From the NCBI GenBank assembly GCA_008933995.1, contig WARS01000047.1, positions 1,364,001 to 1,428,000 of the forward strand: DNA of 64,000 nt, given 5' to 3'. Numbering within the stretch: the stretch's first letter is position 1; each line of letters begins with the position of its first letter. This stretch comes from Datnioides undecimradiatus (Eukaryota; Chordata; Actinopteri; Lobotiformes; Datnioididae). The position numbers were made by a program, and so were the translations under genes. Positions 1 through 12,400 of the stretch are shown here, piece by piece. A model generated the notes under the pieces. The model saw only the letters and a program-made list of their open reading frames with translations, was not told where the DNA came from and did no database searches.

Positions 1-328
1 CATCTAAGTTTATCCAAACCAGCTGTCAAAATGTGCAGACATATACTGCTGACTGGGTCAAAGTGAGAATGGCACAAATTAGCGTTACCAAAAGTGTACT
101 GCACAGTGACATATGATGCTAGTACCTTACTCTTATCTGAATGACTGTTATTAGGGCCCATTAAAAGGCTGCCTCGAATGATGAAAGCACAGGTGGTGAA
201 ATTCAGCTGAACCCCAACGCAATTATTTGATTACATACAGAAGCTGTATTTTTCTTTGATGATGCGCATAAGCTACTGATTTTTTGATTTGTTTACTTCA
301 TGTTCTCCTCCCCTCATGCACGCAACAG
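1..328 (+). other. adamts7: adamts7 intron, 3' end
   Basis: AT-rich sequence upstream of the first recognisable exon, ending in the acceptor CAACAG at 323-328. I see no exon or repeat in it. Confidence 0.7.
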
Positions 329-453
329 GATGACTTAAAGATTACACACCATGCTGACAACAGCTTGAACAGCTTCTGTAAATGGCAGAAGAAACTCAAC
401 ATGAAAGGAGATGAACATCCGCTGCACCATGACGTATCAGTCCTGCTCACCAG
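329..453 (+). CDS. adamts7: adamts7 exon: metalloprotease domain, part 1
   Basis: Reads [20 protein letters not shown] and onward in phase 0, ending 2 nt into an Arg codon at the donor CAG|GTAAAT. The Asp-His-Ala-Asp then SFCKWQ pattern, with its conserved Cys, is typical of the middle of the ADAMTS reprolysin-type catalytic domain, N-terminal to the zinc site. Counting from this exon, the visible protein starts at residue 1 of the window part. Confidence 0.9.
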
Positions 454-3400
454 GTAAATACACCAACCACTTCCCGTCTTCCTTTCTCAATCTCTTCGAA
501 GACAGTCAGCGTAGTTGCAATTGGTTTTTCTCATGTTATTCCAGGGCAGATATTGATTCTCTTGTTTAGATGGTTGCAGAAAGAAGAATCAAAGCTGCGT
601 GCATCTGTATCACAAACATTCCTATTTTGTGGTCTTGTTGTGCTTTGAAATCTAGCAGTCTTCACGTCACCGGCTTCAGTGAAATGCGCTTAATTGACAC
701 TGCAGTTAATAGAAGTTAAAAGAGTAGTAATCAGAGCCCAGATGCCTTAGCATCCAGTCCAAGCACAGACCTTTTTTTCTTTGACATCTGACATAAGAAT
801 ATCATTGTCAGTCAAATCCTCTCTAATTTCACCCTCTTTAAAGTAACTATGTTAATCTTCTCCATTCTAAAATTACAATATTATACAATTTAAAATAATG
901 TTCATCCAGGGATAATTTTGTTATTCTTCTAAGGTTCTTTATATAGGTTGATGTACCTATCTCATAGGCTTCCAATACAAACATCTCATCCTTTCACGGC
1001 GATCTCACCCCAAATGTATGTTTGTTAGTTACTTCACTTCTGGGGCAAGATGCCTCATCAAGAACTGGACACAAGCCTTAAAGGAGTTTTTTGTTTTTTT
1101 TTAAATAAGTATGGTAATGGTGCAGATAGTCAGTGTACATATACACTGTTCTCTCCATTGAGGTCCCACCCCACCCCTTTCTCTGCCCCCTTTACAAGGA
1201 AGACTCTGATAAAATGGGGTCACATGCTGCATTGTGCAACTAAATGCTCTAAAATGTTTTTTTAGACTGTGGCACATCACAGACAGTCCACTGCATGTAT
1301 ATTATTCCAAATACATGACTACTACTACTGCTAGGATAATTATTAGCAGTAGTAGTAAAATACTAAAAATAAATCATCCACAAGGTAGTGAAAATAAGTG
1401 AAACTTAGCATAAACGTCAAATCAGGTGACTGCATGAATGAGTTTATTTTGATAACAGATCACTAAATGAGTTTTTATGTAGTTTAAGACTCGATTTAAA
1501 AGCAGGAACAGTGTCTGCAAATTGAATGCTAACTGGAAAACTGCTCCAAAGCTACTCCAAAGCACGAGTTCACAGCATTTGACTTTTTGTCAGCCATCTG
1601 TGGCAGTTAAATGAGGTGTTGTAATAGTCCTGACATGAGAAAGTAAAAGCATGAAATATTTCTTTGTATTTTTATATAACATTTCTCTGATCTCTGACTC
1701 GGCAGATTTTACCACACTAATGAGATGCATGATTTTACCATTTTGCTTTTTCCAAAGCCCAGCGATAACAACCAGGATCTTAGCATTGACCTCAGTATTT
1801 GGAATACTGATTGAGCTTGTTTATGGAGGTGTACAGGGCCAACATTAGGCACCACTGTCAGTGTTTAACTGCAATAATGTTTGGAGACAAACTGTCTCAG
1901 CTCTGCTGTGCGGCCAGCTTATTGCATTCAGGGGTTTATTGTAGAGATATAACTGATTATCGTCTGCATAATAGTGAAATGAGATGTGTTGATGAACTAA
2001 TGGCCCAATGGTAGACCTTATACTTAACGTGTTAATTCTGCAGCTACAGTGATGACAGGTAGGAGAGGAACAGCAAAACCCTTACTGCTGTTGTGCCTCT
2101 CAAATATGTTGCTGAAATCACATGAAGGTCTTAAATGTGAGACAAGATATTTCTTATATATGGACAGAGATTTCCACATGGTGTTAATTAATTGGAACTT
2201 TATCATGGGCGATGCACCTTAAATTAATTACATAGAATGATATGAGTTTGTTTTCCATGTTGGTATGTACTGTATAGGTACACACAGTACACAAATTAGA
2301 TTTCAGCAGTGATTTAAGTCATTCTACAAGAGGAATTTATTACATTTATCAAAACAAATGGCTGGTGGCTGGTATTAACAGCATTGAGATGAGATGAATC
2401 CGCACGATTTGCATCAGTTGTGGCCTTTTCTTTCTTTTCCCACCAACTCCCTCCTTTATTCTTTATCTCCCATCATCTGTTCTGTTCTGTTCTGCATCAC
2501 AGTACAATTCAGATCTCTAATGTGTCATGTTTCATGTTGCCCACTATTTCAGCCAATATCTGACCAGCAGTCCACCTTAATTTTAACAGGAAGGACATCT
2601 GTGCGGCCATCAACATGCCTTGTGAGACTCTGGGTCTGTCCCATGTGGCGGGCATGTGTCAGCCGCATCGCAGTTGCAGCATTAGTGAGGACACGGGCCT
2701 TCCATTGGCCTTCACTGTAGCTCATGAGCTGGGACACAAGTAAGTTTTAACACCCACACATAATCATACACATTATAATAATCTGACTCACTTGATTGAT
2801 TGTCACAAATAACTGATGATAAAAACTCTTGTAAAAACTTTTATTTGTTGTCCTTTTTTTTGCCTCAAGCATTTTCTCATTTTTCCAATATCACTATTTA
2901 ACTCAGTTAACTTAAAAGCAATTGACTGACCACCAAGCCCTATCTCCCTCAAGGTCTCTGTTCTCACATATTACATCTGCAAATTACAACAATAACTCCG
3001 GTAGAAGGCAAAGGCTGATCTTTCTGGCTGACTACTGTAGCAGATAACAGCTGTGCTGTAGCAAATGTAGCTAATTAATGTGGCATTCTGGTGCTCATCA
3101 CTGCTAATTTGTCAAAACACTTTGGACCTCTTAATTACTTCTAACAACATTTTGAGTGGCTTCACAACAGACTTGGTAATTAAAGGAAATAAATGGCATT
3201 TAAGCAAACAAAATACATAAGCGTTCTAAAAGAGGAGCGAATCAAAAAGAAATAACACATCAGACCAAAGCCATGAACAAAAAACAGTTCAATGTTTATT
3301 TGAGTTGGGTTCATTTCATTTGGTACCAGTTCTGCATGGGTTAAAGCAAACCATAGGCAGCCCCTTAATTATTATTCCATAGCAGCCGGTTAGCGGAGAC

Positions 3401-6400
3401 TGTTTGCTGCTCTGATAAGCTTTCAGCCTTCATCGTGCTATTTATAATGTTCTATGTGGGAGGACTTTGATAACATAGAGGAATGAAAGAGAAATGGGGG
3501 TTGCCATTTTATATGTGACTGTCACTGCTTGTTTGACTGTTAAGACGAGTAAGGGATTTGAAGAAAACCTCAGAAACTGTGTCGTGGTTCTTATCGGAGA
3601 CGGTGAGATTAAAGTGGTGGGGATATGTTCAGTTTTATTCTGCCACATTAAAGTAAGAGAAGATGTTCGCCCACATTGTTTGCTGAGTGAAAGCTAGAAC
3701 TTTGCTTATTGAGGTCTAAATGACCCCTTTTATCTCGATAATACTGCAATAAGACTAAACTCTTTATCAAATTGTTTTTAAAAAATAAATGGAAAAATAC
3801 AATTTTTCTTGTTACTATGGCCACATAAATGTGACTGCTGAGCCTGTGGCGATATCTGATTGTATTTTAATGCAGAGGAATAGCATGCAAGTCAAACAAA
3901 CAAACTTTTGACAGAGGAAATGTGTGCTGACAACTGTGCAAATCAGTCTCATGCTTTGTACACAATGTCTCCAATTCTCCATCGATCCATTTGTCTCTAC
4001 ATGCAATTTGCAATTATAATTCTCTCCAGACTTATTCAACTTGGCTTTAATCAATAAAAAACAATTTGCACTTAATTCTGGTTGCGGCAGCTTCATTGTA
4101 TTTGTTCAGTTTGATTGTTGGGTCAAGCTGAGCCTTTAAAACTTTACTTTATTCTCCACCATATGTGTGTGTCTTTGGCAGGTAGTCCTCTGTTCAGGAT
4201 GTTTTTTTAGCCTGTTGAATGCATGAACAAGTCCTAGATTGACAGGAGCCATTGTGAATACAAAGCTTTGCTCCCCATAAGGAGAAAATGAATTCACTGA
4301 AGCCCCAACAGTGGACTTTCACACAGCAGTTGGTTTCAGCAGGGTTTTTTTTTTTTATTAAAAAATAAAAGAAATGCAGTTTCATTTATGCCAATTGTTC
4401 TCAATATTAGACTCAATTTGGCTTACGTTCTTCTTTCTTCCTGGTGAACCATGAGAACTTTAAAGCGACTTTCACCTTTCACCTCCACCCGCCACAAAAC
4501 TGGTGATTGTTTTTTGTCGATTGATTTTTAGGTATTTTAGCAAAGCGTTGCTAATTAAAGCTGAGAGGCCCGGTGATGATGCAATGCGCTTCCTTGTTAA
4601 AATGTCAAATGCAGTGGTGGAAACAAAATTTAGTTGCTATTCAATCCAAGTTTTTCTCCTTCCACACGAGTGAAATGCTGAACAAAAATATAAAATAGCA
4701 AAAAGAAGAATCAAACCAGATGTGCAAAGTCCAGCAAGACACATGAATTTATGTGTGCAACCCCAATTTGTCAAAATTTATACAAAATAAAAGCGCCCAT
4801 TAGCAGAAATTCTTCTGAAGGCACCAGCTGTTGTTGTTCTTATTGATGAGGTCCCTGCTTTAAAGAGCCAACGCAGCCTTAAAAGAAGCACATCTTGAAC
4901 ATAAGCTGTAGTGTACTGGCCATCTGGCATACTGGGACAAGTCCTGATGGGCTGCTGCATTTGTGGGCCGGAGGACCATCAAAAATCCATAAACTTTTTA
5001 CAAGCCATCCGGCCCTGTCTTTTCTCTGTAGCAGCCCTGTCTGTGGGTTCACCATTGTGGGTGTGCATAAGAGCATGCTCCGAGTCCCAGGACTGAGCTC
5101 ACTGGCCAATCACAGCTAAGCGAGCCCGTCCCCCACAGTGGGGCTAGTCCCAGCAGATAAGTCTAGGCTTGAATTTCTCTTTACCAGTATACTCCTGAAC
5201 ATAAGCAGTCTGCAATTAACAGAGATGTGTTCATGAGCTTAATAGTTTATTTACTCTTGCCTTTCTTTATCGCAGCTGTGCACAGATTGTTGCAGTGCCT
5301 TTGTGGCTCACCACTGCGGCTCCCACAGCAAAACAGATGAATGTTAAATGTTGTCGGCATCAAGCATTTTCAGTGGAGCTCATAGATACACATGTATTTG
5401 TCTGTTGTTGTACACTGTGGCTTTACCTTGAAGTATTCCATGTTGTGCTCACTCACTTTAATTTCCCTCTGTGTGGGATGTGTTTTTATGTCACAGCTTT
5501 GGGATTCAGCATGATGGCAACGGTAATGACTGTGAACCCATTGGGAAACGACCTTTCATCATGTCTCCACAGCTCCTGTATGGCACCTCCCTGCCCAGGT
5601 GGTCACGCTGCAGTCGCCAGTATATCACCCGCTTCCTAGAGTGAGTGCCACACATGCTGTATGACCACACTGTTGTCTGACATAAGACTGCCTTTGTGTG
5701 TTTTTAACTTCAAGGTTACCTTTGTCCACAACCTTTGAGTGTATCCACATTTTATAGTCTCAAATGCAATCTGTGACCATAAACAGTTTATTTTTTTGTA
5801 TATACAGCTTTTATACTCAGGGTATACAGCCTGTTATCTCTGGTCAAGTCCGAGACCATAGAGTGGATCTGCATCAATAAGCATCAATAAGCATCGCTAC
5901 ACCTTTGTCGGGATTAATGGTTGCCATGATAGCCACTTGCCAATCACAAAGTAGCCATGCCCTCAACCACACCCTGCATAATTTAGAAAATGAATATCAT
6001 GCAATGGAAACCATAAACTCATTAGGGAAAAAAATTACTGAGGTAATAGATTTAATAAGAAGTGGGGTCGTTTTCTTATAGACAACCATACAGTCTGACT
6101 TTAAATACTTAAGAGTCTGCTGGTCTCATAGCAGTGCGTAACGTTCTCTGTGTGACCTCCCAAAGTGAAATAAAGTCTTGATCAGTGAGTATCTCAGTCA
6201 AATAAGCCAATAAATTAATTAAATGGACTCAAGGTCTTAATTCAAGGTTAAATGAAGCTGTAACTTACCTACTTAGCTATAAGTAGCAATGTTAGAAAAA
6301 TCATTCTGTTTAGGTAAATGCATAGTTTTAGTTTAATTATGTTATTGTAGGAAGATACACCGACACCAACAGGTCAAATACCTGTGACACTCACTTTTCG

Positions 6401-9400
6401 TGTGCACTTAAACTGACCTTAAACACCGAGCGGAGCGGCTGTGAGCAAAGGTGTTCAGAGGTGCTGCTGCTGCGCTTGTTGGAGGCTTAATTACATGTTT
6501 CTACAACTCTTCATTTGACCACTTTACCTGCACTCACTGTAATCCAACTGCTCTGCTTAACTATATTCCTCCTCTGTAGTGTTTTTGTCCGAGACAACCA
6601 TTTTGTTAAAAACTTTGTAACATACATTCACGACTGCCAGTGTGGCTAAAGCACTGCATTTGGTGATTGTCGGGTATTCTTGGAGCAGCAGCTGCAAATG
6701 TATTTAATGTTATTTTTTTGGATTAAAAAAAGCACAGTAACAACAAGCACATAGTTATGGAAAGTTATAATTTTGGTTATTGGAAGAGTTGTTTATTTTA
6801 CAGGATATTACGCAGTCTTAATTACACTTCACTGTATCTATATCAGTTAAACAGTGAGCTGCTACTGTCGCAGTAGCAGCAACAGTAGCATTCTAGCTGT
6901 TGAAATAGTTCACTATAGTTGCCCCAGTTTTCCAGCTCCAAGCATCTGGAATTCATTTAGTGGGTGTTTAGCTACTTGACAGCATTGTAGCTTCTTGACT
7001 CCACTGTGGAGAAAAAAAGGGCCCGCGGGGCGATATTTACACTCGTGGGAGTTTGCTGCACAAAGGCCACTGCTTCTTGTGTTTGTGTGTGCATGTCTGA
7101 GTATGGTAATTAAAAGGGAGACAGGCAGAGCCATTCCAGCACATAAAAGCACCGTTTCCACACATTTTTAGTGGAGGTTTTTATCAAAATGGATTTCCAT
7201 GACTAGATTATGTAGGGCTATGATGGTGACTGTAGCTGTGCTTGGAGTGCAGCTGTAGAATTTGATGATTAGATTTTGTGTTATTTTGTAATGAACCAAA
7301 GTGTGAATTGTGAATTTTTAGTTTTAATTTTGTGCATATGTTAATTTAGCCAAATAATAAAAACTTCTGTTTTTTTTTAATTGAATCTATGGTGCAACAC
7401 TTTCTACAAACATTCATGGTCCACTGACGATGAATCCCAATGACTGTGGTGATTTCCTTGATTTCTCCTGCACTATGGAGGTTTGCTTTTTTTAGTTGGA
7501 GATAAATATAACCACACCCACTAGATGGAACTTCATCAAGACTCGTCTTCATGTTAAAATCTTATTTAAGTATTTTATTGCTTTGGCCCATGACCAAATG
7601 ACTCAAAAGCAATCTCAGATTGCTTATTTGAAATTTGACTAACATGTTACTCATTACCAACAAAAGTGCTCTATCACCAAACTTTGGAATGCATTACTAC
7701 CAACCCATGTGTTGTTGATTTGAAGATGCTAGTATGCTAAACAAAGATGATGAGGATGGCAAACACTATGCATGCTAAACATCAGCAGGGTGGCATTGTC
7801 AGTTTGAGCACGTTCGAGTACATCCTCACTGCGTCTGTAGTGTGACTTTAGACACTGGTTTCCTGAAACAGGTATGAGTCTATTACTGCTAATGAGTCTG
7901 AAGGCAAATCTTGACTGAACATAGGGGGCAATTTTCTGTCGACAGAACAAGGCAGACTGAGACACTAAAGAGACCTGGAGTTAATTTATTTGTGGTCTAG
8001 ATGAACTGACCTCTCCTTCTGATAAAATATATTTAAATAGTCTAAATGAAAAAATAAAATACACTTGCTCAGTTTCAGTGACTGAGGCATAAGGATCATT
8101 GAAAGGAAAAGAGATCAAGAAAACATGATGCCTTCATCCCACTCACTCCCTCCCAGCTGCTGTGTCCCTGTTCATGTCTTCTTCTTTCATCTCGCTCAGT
8201 ATCTTGTCTTTTTGACCTCTACATCCAACAAGCCACTCCAAAACCTCTAAACTTGCATTGATTGTTCTCTTCACATGAGACTTGACTACTGATAATTATC
8301 TTCCCATCTCATTGCTGTAAATGCCAGCTTTGCCCTTATTTTCTCTGTTCTATCCCTTTCACTGACTGCAGGACAAGGCTTCTATTGTATTGGCTTTAGC
8401 TGTCCCGCAGGCTTCAACTGCTCGTGCTGTTTCAGAGGTTTGGTCTGTAGGTGTTGTTTTATGTGGACTGTAGAAGGTCATGCTGAGCAGAGTGGTTTAG
8501 ATATTATCACAAAGATGGGCTGCTCATAATCACCAGAGCACCTTTAAATGTCCAGAGGAGAATTCCTGAAAGGCCATAGAGGCCAAGTTAAACAAAAAAA
8601 AAAAGGAATCATTTCAAGCTTATTTAATTCCTATAAAGATGATGCTTTGGAGTTGATACAAACAGCCTGGAGATATTTTGCACATAACATTGCTTACTAT
8701 TTGATCACAGTTCATATATTGATTCTAATTTAATTGTAAGGTGAATGGAATTGGAAAACAGTTCATTAATTGGTATAAATATTTCCAGCAAAGCTGCCTT
8801 TCACAAAGGCTGCAGTAGAACCTAATTTGCCCTCTGAGCTGGCTTTCAGTCCAGAGGCACTCATGGAGAACATTTTAATTGCTGCTGTTCAATAGTAACC
8901 GTGAGGTCATCTCAAATTAATGATTTTGTTATTCTCAACAATCAGCTTCCATATATTTAAACCAGACGAGTTCATCTTTTAATATTTAGGATGATTCATT
9001 GTGAAGTGTACAACAAAAAATGATAAAATGCTATGTCACTCACTATGTCACTCTTCAATAGCTTGGACTATATTTTTCCATTGCTGTGACAATAATGACC
9101 TGATTATTTACTTCCCCTCATTTCTGTTATGACATCTTTCAGCTCGTTGTTTTGGTTTTTACAGCCCACAACTCACTGCTTTAATTAGCCTTGTTATTCA
9201 GATGCAGGCGGCAGCTGTTTTCAATAAATAAACTTTGGGAAACCCTCTGTGCACCACCTACCCAGCACCAAACAGCAAACAGACATAGTCAGTAAGGAGC
9301 TGATGAAAACATTCAGGAGCTAAAGAGACAGAAATTTCCCTCAGGAGTGACCGAAACAACGCTCAGTGGACATCAGGCTCAAATTCCATACCAGTATGGG

Positions 9401-12400
9401 CCAGAGCGACGTATACTGTTAATAAGCACAGTTACTCTATCGACTTTATAAGATGATATGATTTGATTGCAGCTTCTGACATTCAGTGTTAAGTCATTGT
9501 AAAGTAATGTAGTCAGGTTATTTAACAGTAACACCATCACACTTTGCCAGACATATAATGGTGCTTCCTTTATGTGTGTAACATCTCCACAGTGAAGTTT
9601 GTCCCCAATTTGCTTCACTCGTGCCTTTGCTTCCTCACAGGTGTGCAGTGCAGAAGGCCAAAACTCAGTGTTGGCTCTTCCGGTGTATGTCATCTTCATC
9701 CAGACTCATTTTTCTTCCATTACCCGCTCAGTGAAAAGTCAAACAAAACAATAATGCTGCCTTTGAATGTAACTTCATAGTCATACGTGTATAAATGTAT
9801 GTTTGTTCATTTTATGCATGTATGTGCTGTAGATTAGGCTAGTGTGTATTCACTACGCACTGATGCTACAGCATCACTCTGGGGGAGCTGCCATTTCATC
9901 TTTATATACAGACTGTGATTTTAGCTATCCATCAAAGTGTGATGATGACATTAATTGCATGTTTTTATTTCCCTTGTCACTGGGATGTTACAGGACACTT
10001 TTGGACAACACGTATGTTTCTGACTAAAAACAACTAAATTACTAGGTCACAGGCATCTTCCTTTGCAAGTGTATTGACACTGAGCTTTAGGGTATGAGCT
10101 TGGCCATCTAAGGTCATGAATGCAAATTAAATTTCTACCACAAAGTTTCACATTTATTTAATGCCCGAAGGCTCATAACAAACCCAACAGTGTTCTCATT
10201 ATGGAAATTTGAATTTTCTCATTGACAGTCCCAGACATTCAGATAAATCATCTGTGCATTAAAGAACTTTGATCTTAGGTTAGGAAGACAGCAATTATTT
10301 TGCATTTTTTAATACAAATAGGTTAGTGTTTTAAAATCTATTTTGGTACCTATCAAATTGGTAAATTGTTATGCTACTCCTTTTTGTCATTCTTAGATTC
10401 ATAGATTGCAAAAATGCTGGAGGTATGGTGGAAAGACCGGATTGTCTGCGGGCCTTATCACCTGTACCTGTACCGTTGATGGTCCACACAGCTGCTCAGA
10501 GGGAAATTATTAAATAACTTTATTTTTATAACTGTTTTTGCACTTGTGCAAGTTAAAGATAATTAAATTCCTAACGAATATAATTCATTGAGTTCACCTT
10601 ATACCATAAGTAGCACCTAATTTTGTTCTGCTTTCACAATTATTATGACTGACAGTCTTTCATGTAGTTGGCTATGTTAATGGAAAGCCATAATGAGACA
10701 CTTAACTAATAATTTAGCTATGCCCTTTGCTGTATTCCATCCTGCAGAGGTGGTTCAAAAGAGACGATGTTAATACTAATCTTTTTTTCCCCTTAAAGCT
10801 AATGTCATGAGCACTTTCAGACTGTGCCTGTCCAACAAATAGTTAAGCTATTTTTAGTTCAATAATGCTACTGCAATAATGGCTGCATAGCGTAAGAGTC
10901 CAAGTTTAGTCAGTCGCTAAAATGAGTATGTTGACTAAATGACAATAATAGCTGACTGTCACACTAACACCTACATCTGTGGGCCACAATAAAACCATTA
11001 CATTCAGTGTCCTGTCCACGGCAACAGGTCGCTCCATTATAAGACATTCTAGTCAATTAGTAAAGCACAAAATAAGCTCACAGTGTTCGCCAACATTAAG
11101 TGATCCAGCCAAAATGTGCCTCTTTGTCAATATGTGAGTAACTAATCAAGACATTGAGTTAATTAGGTTCTTTTCCCGAACGTAATAAAAACTAATTAAT
11201 ATGTTAAATAGAAATGCACTAGTTGAGCACATGTTACTGCCATTCATGTAAAAAAAACAATTACAGATGTTATAAACATGCAGTGTGTGACATCAATCTT
11301 CAATATAATCTGATTCACGGATGGATGGATAGATAGGTGAATAGATGCATAGGTGCTAAGATGCATAGACAAATATTAACCACCACCTCCCCCCTCTCCT
11401 CCTATCTGTTACAGTCGTGGCTGGGGCTGGTGTCTTGATGATGCCCCGCTGAAGGAGAAGCTTTCTCTGACCTTGGTGCTTCCTGGGGTTCTGTACAGCG
11501 CTGCCCATCAGTGTCGGCTACAGTATGGATCTGGATCCCTGCTTTGTGATGACATGGATGTAAGAACACCACATACATCAGACTGCATTCATACAAAGCC
11601 ATGTATAGCTGTATGGAAAAATATCTGTCTTCTCATCCTGGCTTGTCTTGGTCTTGTTTCTCCCTCAACACCTTCTCTCTGCTTTTGATTTGACTTGTTC
11701 TACTCTTCTGTAGCAAATCTGTAGCAACAACATACTCCTTTCTATCCGCATAACCTCATCCACTGTTTCCTGATCCCATTATTTCTTCAGTGCAGTGTGC
11801 TGAGATTGTTAAAAATAGAAGCATATCATTAATGCACCACACCTCCTTGCAGTCATTTGCTGCAAACAGCCCCAGTAACCTTCGCCAATCAAGTTGGGCA
11901 GCATCTATGTAACCTCTGAGATGAAAACCAGGGCAGAACAGGTCTCAAAGCACTCGCCATGCTGCACCGCTCACTGCTGCCCCTTAAGCTTATTGCTCTG
12001 AGCCTGCAGTAATATCTGAAGGTGACTCAGATGTGTGCACCAACATCTTTATCAGCCCAAATCTTCTCTCCTCTGGAGTTTGCTGGCAGGACACAAAGAT
12101 GAACATGGTCAGAGAGACTCAAGGAAGAAAACTAAGCAGAAACAATAAAAGTGAGGTTGTCATACCCGCCCTCATCCCCAGTGGAAATTACATTGTGCTG
12201 GTTGCAATTCATGTTCCACTTGAAAAATAAACAACCGAAATAATTTCAATCATTTTAATGAGTCACAAGACAATCAAGTCTTTGAAAAAAGGTCACCTGA
12301 AAAGTAATCAGTTTGTTGAGAGAGTTATTAGTCATTGACTTATTGTATTTTCAACACCCTGAAGGAATACAGGAGTGAAGTCCTGATCTCCAGCGCAGTC

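Larger units (their letters stand above)
5641..11414 (+). other. adamts7: adamts7 intron with dispersed repeats
   Basis: About 5.8 kb with no recognisable exon. Contains two degenerate fish dispersed repeats (about 5905-6110 and 7395-7830), a short tandem GCATCAATAA unit near 5871-5895 and a GGAT/GATA-like simple stretch at about 11319-11350. Confidence 0.6.

Noticed and set aside
4778-5119. Open frames of 60 to 76 codons on both strands in a GC-richer part of an intron.
   Set aside because: The peptides match no family that I know, no splice sites fit the adamts7 phases, and the segment could be an old repeat.
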